Source: Prevotellaceae bacterium (GTDB lineage: Bacteria; Bacteroidota; Bacteroidia; Bacteroidales; UBA932). Taken from it: a stretch of 16,964 nt of DNA. Positions 13,441-16,964 of this stretch are shown here, piece by piece (position 1 is the stretch's first letter; each line of letters begins with the position of its first letter). The translations under genes and the position numbers were made by a program. The stretch is taken from the NCBI GenBank assembly GCA_031254635.1, contig JAIRUB010000248.1, forward strand, positions 1 through 16,964, written 5' to 3'. A model generated the notes under the pieces. That model saw only the letters and a list, made by a program, of their open reading frames with translations. It had not been told where the DNA came from and did no database searches.

Positions 13441-13638
13441 ATGATAATAGTACCAATCAAAGAAGGCGAAAATATTGAACGTGCATTAAAGAAATTTAAA
13501 CGTAAATTTGAAAAAACCGGAGCTGTACGCGAAATGCGTGCTCGTAAAACCTTTGTTAAAAATTCGGTAAAACGCCGCGATGAACGTAATAAGGCTATTT
13601 ACCGCCAACAAATGCAACGAGAGGAAGAGTCTTTATAA
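13441..13638 (+). CDS. rpsU: Small ribosomal subunit protein bS21
   Basis: A 65-residue, highly basic ribosomal protein of the 30S platform. The start MIIVPIKEGENIERALKKFK and the central FEKTGAVREMRARKTF segment are typical of bS21, and the C-terminus is a charged helix. An upstream in-frame ATG at 13321 would add 40 hydrophobic residues and is rejected because promoter and Shine-Dalgarno both place the start at 13441. In this phylum bS21 takes part in sequestering the anti-Shine-Dalgarno tail, so its own strong ribosome site suggests autoregulation. A terminator follows, so it is probably transcribed alone or mostly so. Confidence 0.95.
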   Translation: MIIVPIKEGENIERALKKFKRKFEKTGAVREMRARKTFVKNSVKRRDERNKAIYRQQMQREEESL

Positions 13639-13659
13639 TTGTAAAGATAAAATACAAAG

Positions 13660-13693
13660 AAAAGCAGGTGAATAATTTTATACCTGCTTTTTT
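13660..13693 (+). terminator. Intrinsic terminator after rpsU
   Basis: A perfect 10-base stem, AAAAGCAGGT paired with ACCTGCTTTT, encloses a 12-base loop and runs into six Ts (13688-13693). It ends 22 bases after the rpsU stop and separates rpsU from the recombinase gene. Confidence 0.85.
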
Positions 13694-13717
13694 ACTTTCA
13701 TAATCTAAAAAATTTAC

Positions 13718-13725
13718 TATATTTG
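13718..13725 (+). promoter_or_regulatory. -7 promoter box of the recombinase gene
   Basis: TATATTTG matches TAnnTTTG exactly and lies 16 bases before ATG 13742, after the rpsU terminator. No clear -33 TTTG is seen, so the leader would be very short. Confidence 0.55.
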
Positions 13726-13741
13726 TACGATTATCGCTATA

Positions 13742-14629
13742 ATGTTTATGAGTTTGTTGGCAAACTATACCAATTATCTGCAATTCGAAAAACATTATTC
13801 GGCTCGGACAGTTGAGTCGTATCTTGCTTGTATACAGCAGTTTTTCGGACATGCAGGGTTCAATAAACCCAACACGGATATTATATCGGTGCGGCCAAGC
13901 GATATTCGCAGTTGGATTGCCGACATGTTAAAAGGGGGGCAAACAGCACGCACAGCCAACCTCAAGCTTAGCGCACTCAACAACTATTTCAAATTTTTGC
14001 TGCGCGAAAAATATATCAGTACCAATCCCGCCCAAAATGTTGCCCGGCCAAAGATGAGCAAACGCTTGCCCGAATTTTTCGAAGCTACTGCCCTCAATCG
14101 TGTCTTAGATCGTACTATTGATAATGATAATTTTGAGGCCTTGCGCGACAGGCTCATTGTAGAAGTATTGTATGCTACAGGCATCCGCCGCGCAGAGTTA
14201 ATCTCTCTAAAAACAGCCAATATATTCTTGGATGAAAGGGTTTTACGTGTTAGAGGCAAGGGCGACAAAGAGCGTGAAATTCCTATTCCTGACGACTTGA
14301 TGCAGAAGTTGCAGCTATATATTGCTTTACTAAAAGAAAAATTTCCTGAAGCAAAATATTTGTTTTTATCAAAAAAAGGCGTAACTTTATACCCTGCAGC
14401 AGTGAACAAGATTGTAGCTAAAATATTGATAAAAGAAGGCATTAGAGGGAAAAGGAGCCCGCATACTCTACGTCACTCATTGGCTACACATCTGCTCAAC
14501 AACGGTGCAGATTTGAATAGTATAAAAGAAGTATTAGGACATGCAAACTTAGCGGCTACACAAGTATATACCCATGATTCGTTTGAGCAACTAAAAAAAG
14601 TATATAAAAAAGCTCATCCGAGAAAATAA
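13742..14629 (+). CDS. xerC: Tyrosine recombinase XerC/XerD
   Basis: A 295-residue site-specific recombinase that would resolve chromosome dimers at dif. The N-terminal SAM-like domain (about 1-100, ending near NPAQNVARPK) precedes the catalytic domain. The active-site set is complete: R149 (ATGIRRAE), the RGKGDKER beta-hairpin lysine, H241 and R244 (HTLRHSLATH), H267 (LGHANL) and nucleophile Y276 (QVYTH). Length is right for Xer proteins. Choice between XerC and XerD cannot be made from one copy. The place between rpsU and hpf is the conserved housekeeping position in this phylum, which argues against an integrase of a mobile element. ATG 13748 is an alternative start. Confidence 0.93.
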   Translation: MFMSLLANYTNYLQFEKHYSARTVESYLACIQQFFGHAGFNKPNTDIISVRPSDIRSWIADMLKGGQTARTANLKLSALNNYFKFLLREKYISTNPAQNVARPKMSKRLPEFFEATALNRVLDRTIDNDNFEALRDRLIVEVLYATGIRRAELISLKTANIFLDERVLRVRGKGDKEREIPIPDDLMQKLQLYIALLKEKFPEAKYLFLSKKGVTLYPAAVNKIVAKILIKEGIRGKRSPHTLRHSLATHLLNNGADLNSIKEVLGHANLAATQVYTHDSFEQLKKVYKKAHPRK

Positions 14630-14661
14630 GGATAAAGTCAATAACCTTTAATTTTTTTATC

Positions 14662-14958
14662 ATGGAAATCAGGATCCAATCGGTTAAATTTGATGCCGAT
14701 GTAAAATTAACTAACTACGTTATCAGAAAAGTAGAAAAATTGAGTCGTTTTCTTGAAGGCAGGATTATTGCTGCTGATGTAACATTAAGTCTTACTCCCG
14801 ACCATGCCAATAAAAAAGTGAGCATTCAAATGGAGGTTCCCGGCCATGACTTGCGGACAGAACGTCAAGCCGCCACCTTCGAAACGGCAGTTGTCGAATG
14901 TGTAGATGTATTAAAAATTCAAATTAGTAAACTGAAAGGAAAGATGTCGGAAAAATAG
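14662..14958 (+). CDS. hpf: Ribosome hibernation-promoting factor (short HPF/RaiA family)
   Basis: A 98-residue protein of the short HPF/YfiA family that binds the decoding region of the 30S subunit and idles ribosomes in stationary phase. The fold is seen in the start MEIRIQSVKFDADVKLTNYV, a VEKLSRFL helix, the ADVTLSLTPD strand and the long C-terminal helix (ATFETAVVECVDVLKIQISKLK). The C-terminal dimerisation domain of long HPF is absent. It lies 32 bases after the recombinase gene and shares its strand, probably its transcript. Its stop is 10 bases from the end of convergent dnaJ, with no visible terminator between them. Confidence 0.92.
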   Translation: MEIRIQSVKFDADVKLTNYVIRKVEKLSRFLEGRIIAADVTLSLTPDHANKKVSIQMEVPGHDLRTERQAATFETAVVECVDVLKIQISKLKGKMSEK

Positions 14959-14968
14959 GGAGGCTTAT

Positions 14969-16123
14969 TTATTGTCCGAACATTTTACGCATACGTTCAA
15001 AGAAGTTCTTATCTTCATTGGTAGGCTTAGGCTTGAAATTTTCGGCACTACCCAATTTTTCTAATATTTTTTGTTCTTCTTTATCTAATTTTTTAGGTAT
15101 CCAAACATTGATGTGAACGAGCAAGTCGCCGGTAATGCGGCTGTTCAGTTCTGGCAGTCCTTTACCGCGCAGACGCAATACGCGCCCCGGCTGCGTACCT
15201 GCTTCTACCTTAATCTTCACCTTGCCCTCTACGGTAGGGATTTCGGCCATCATGCCGAGGGCGGCTTGGCTTATGCTAACAAATAAGGTATAGATAAGAT
15301 CGTTGCCGTCGCGTTGCAGTTCTTCGTGGGACTCTTCTTCTATCAACACCAACAAGTCGCCGTTAATCCCGCCTTGCTTGGGTGCATTACCCTTGCCTGA
15401 TATGGAAAGGTGCATGCCCGACATCATCCCGGCAGGAATTTTGAAAGATACTTCTTCCGGTTTTTCCACCACGCCATTGCCATGACAAACATTGCAAGGA
15501 GTAGTAATTGTTTTACCTGCGCCGCGACAAGCATTGCAGGGCGATGAGCTTTGCATACGTCCCAACATGGTATTCATTACATGGGTAACCATACCTGAAC
15601 CCTTACAGACACTACAGGTTTGGAAGGCAGTGCCGTTCTTGGCGCCCGTTCCCTTACAGGTAGAACAAGGTGCTTGCTTGTTTATCTTGAATTTCTTTTC
15701 TGCGCCTAAGGCTATTTCTTTTAAGTTCAGCTTAACCCTGATACGAATATCAGAACCACGCGCCACAGCACGCCCACGGGTACGTCCGCCGAAACCGGAA
15801 AATCCGCCATAGCCCATACTTTCGAAGATATCGCCAAAGTGAACGAAGATGTCGTCCATACTCCATTCACCGGCATGGCCGCCAAAGCCGCCGGCATTCA
15901 TGCCCGCATGGCCAAACTGGTCGTATCGGGCTTTCTTATCAGGATTACTCAACACATCGTAGGCTTCGGCCGCTTCTTTGAAATGTTCTTCAGCTTGCTT
16001 GTCGCCGGGGTTTTTATCAGGATGGTATTGAATCGCTTTCTGACGGTAGGCTTTTTTGATTTCTTCCGATGTAGCATTACGGGTTACACCCAATATTTCA
16101 TAATAATCACGTTTGCTGCTCAT
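14969..16123 (-). CDS. dnaJ: Co-chaperone DnaJ (Hsp40, type I)
   Basis: A 384-residue co-chaperone that delivers unfolded proteins to DnaK and stimulates its ATPase. The J domain (1-70) has HPD at 34-36. A Gly/Phe-rich linker (about 73-115) follows, then four zinc-binding CxxCxGxG repeats starting at C153 (CSTC), C170 (CSVC), C196 (CNAC) and C210 (CNVC), then the C-terminal substrate domains (about 220-345) with GDLLVLIEEE and GDLLVHI. All type I parts are present. It begins 17 bases after the grpE stop, in one operon. The C-terminal tail after about 350 is charged and ends in MRKMFGQ. Confidence 0.96.
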   Translation of the reverse strand: MSSKRDYYEILGVTRNATSEEIKKAYRQKAIQYHPDKNPGDKQAEEHFKEAAEAYDVLSNPDKKARYDQFGHAGMNAGGFGGHAGEWSMDDIFVHFGDIFESMGYGGFSGFGGRTRGRAVARGSDIRIRVKLNLKEIALGAEKKFKINKQAPCSTCKGTGAKNGTAFQTCSVCKGSGMVTHVMNTMLGRMQSSSPCNACRGAGKTITTPCNVCHGNGVVEKPEEVSFKIPAGMMSGMHLSISGKGNAPKQGGINGDLLVLIEEESHEELQRDGNDLIYTLFVSISQAALGMMAEIPTVEGKVKIKVEAGTQPGRVLRLRGKGLPELNSRITGDLLVHINVWIPKKLDKEEQKILEKLGSAENFKPKPTNEDKNFFERMRKMFGQ

Positions 16124-16140
16124 TGTAGTCTTTTATTAAA

Positions 16141-16707
16141 TTATTCGCCTATTACCACCTTGGCATAGCGGATAACCTTACCGTTAAGCGTATAGCCATG
16201 TTGAATCACATCTATAACCTTTCCTTTTTGCTCGGCGGAAGGTGCGGGAATCTTAGTAACAGCCTCGTGTTCATCGGTATTTAAATCTTTACCTGTGGCG
16301 TCAAAAATTTTCAAGCCTCTGTTTTCAAGAAATTTAACCAATTTATCCTGAATAAGTAGTACTCCGTCGCGCACAGCAAGCACATCGTCTGTGGTCTGCA
16401 TGGCTTTAACCGCACGTTCCATGTCATCAAGCACAGGCAAAATTCCTGTCAGCAAATCTTCATTGGCTAAGGCCAAGAATTCAATACGCTCACGGGCTGT
16501 ACGTTTACGGTAATTATCAAATTCGGCAACCAATCGTAGGTATTTATCTTCCAGCGCTGCCATTTTTTCTTCAATAGTCGGCTCCACTGTCACACTTTCG
16601 TCGGTTGAATCAGCAGTTGCATTATCAATATTTTCGCAGGAAATTTGGCTTTCTTCTTTAACAGGCTGATTGTCTTTGTTTTTCTCATTCTTATTATGCA
16701 CTCTCAT
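16141..16707 (-). CDS. grpE: Nucleotide exchange factor GrpE
   Basis: A 188-residue factor that opens the DnaK nucleotide pocket to release ADP. An acidic, disordered N-terminus (1-45) leads to the long dimer helix (about 46-95, with LEDKYLRLVAEFDNYRKRTA) and the small beta domain at the end (DEHEAVTKIPAP and IDVIQHGYTLNGKVIRYAKVVIG). Length is normal. It is the first gene of the grpE-dnaJ operon; dnaK is not within the window. A large hairpin lies 37 bases upstream and may control it. Confidence 0.95.
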   Translation of the reverse strand: MRVHNKNEKNKDNQPVKEESQISCENIDNATADSTDESVTVEPTIEEKMAALEDKYLRLVAEFDNYRKRTARERIEFLALANEDLLTGILPVLDDMERAVKAMQTTDDVLAVRDGVLLIQDKLVKFLENRGLKIFDATGKDLNTDEHEAVTKIPAPSAEQKGKVIDVIQHGYTLNGKVIRYAKVVIGE

Positions 16708-16744
16708 TTTTGGGAAATTTAATGCTTTATAAGCAGCAAAAAGC

Positions 16745-16776
16745 CTGCCAGTTTTGTTGTAGCGACAAAATGGCAG
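16745..16776 (-). promoter_or_regulatory. Long inverted repeat upstream of grpE
   Basis: CTGCCA and TTTTGT pair with ACAAAA and TGGCAG, 12 base pairs interrupted by one unpaired G (16751); a G-T and a G-C pair extend the stem to a three-base loop. It lies 37-69 bases upstream of the grpE start. It is not the CIRCE element (no TTAGCACTC), and no T-run follows on either side within a few bases that would make a convincing terminator. It may be a heat-shock operator or a leader structure. Confidence 0.5.
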
Positions 16777-16964
16777 TTGTTTTTTAAATAGTTATTAGGT
16801 AGTGTTATATTAATCGTTAAATGACAGGCGGTGTGGAAAGCAATCAAATGGCGTTATTGCTTCAATTTGTTTTGCAAATCTCGCAACAGTGTTGTTTTTT
16901 TGGAATTTAAAGGGTAAATCAGCGCGTATTTGCAGTTGTGGGATAAGCGGCTCCTGCCTTATAG
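16777..16964. other. Right-edge stretch without a supportable gene
   Basis: No start-to-stop gene is seen. On the minus strand one frame is open from the window edge to TAA at 16810-16812 (50 residues), and another frame is open over 16854-16958, ending SKKTTLLRDLQNKLKQ. Neither can be assigned. Overlapping readable frames of this kind are often seen in conserved non-coding repeats. Confidence 0.35.

Noticed and set aside
13984..14442. 152-residue open frame on the minus strand inside the recombinase gene
   Set aside because: It is antisense to a complete XerC/D with all catalytic residues and has no recognisable features.
13742..14629. Recombinase as the integrase of the arsenic island
   Set aside because: It sits in the conserved rpsU-xer-hpf housekeeping context more than 6 kb from the ars operon, and has no attachment sites or other mobile genes beside it.
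15492..16168. Open frames on the plus strand across dnaJ and grpE
   Set aside because: They are shadows of the conserved dnaJ reading frame on the other strand.

Overview
The window looks like a chromosomal segment from an AT-rich member of the Bacteroidota. Several things point there independently: promoter boxes of the Bacteroidota type (TAnnTTTG, for example at 8-15, 8156-8163 and 13403-13410), a PorP/SprF protein next to a giant protein with a type IX secretion (gliding-motility type) C-terminal domain, a GLUG-type adhesin remnant, and the rpsU-xerC-hpf order typical of this phylum. Genus cannot be told from the sequence alone.

Region 1 (1-7308) is a compact plus-strand arsenic resistance operon. 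In order it holds: the repressor arsR; a cysteine-rich single-span membrane protein; a CcdA/DsbD-like membrane protein; the methyltransferase arsM; a small membrane protein that appears frameshifted; the arsenite efflux permease acr3; a thioredoxin-fold lipoprotein (ArsF-like); a second CcdA-like membrane protein (ArsG-like); a 77-residue thioredoxin (ArsE-like); the metallochaperone arsD; the two-domain ATPase arsA; and a 57-residue cysteine-rich protein. Spacing is mostly -4 to +13 bases, so one transcript is likely. Two 16-bp inverted repeats of the same design (TTCGT-N6-RCGAA), before and just after arsR, are probable ArsR operators. The set covers sensing, As(III) chaperoning, ATP-assisted efflux, methylation, and a thiol-redox branch that probably handles organoarsenicals. 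No arsenate reductase arsC is present. Many of the proteins carry vicinal Cys pairs, often in tails.

Region 2 (7309-8188) is a scar-like stretch: a minus-strand GLUG-type adhesin fragment with a signal peptide but an internal frameshift and early truncation, a 12-bp direct repeat on both sides of it, then about 480 bases of AT-rich non-coding DNA ending in a good Bacteroidota promoter. It may mark the edge of the arsenic island.

Region 3 (8189-13209) is a three-gene secretion operon: a small exported protein, a 1203-residue multidomain Ig/PKD-like surface protein with a type B C-terminal domain, and its probable PorP/SprF outer-membrane partner.

Region 4 (13210-16964) is housekeeping: rpsU with an unusually strong Shine-Dalgarno sequence and its terminator, a XerC/D tyrosine recombinase and hpf on the plus strand, converging with a minus-strand grpE-dnaJ operon. 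A long hairpin lies upstream of grpE. The last 250 bases hold no gene that can be supported.
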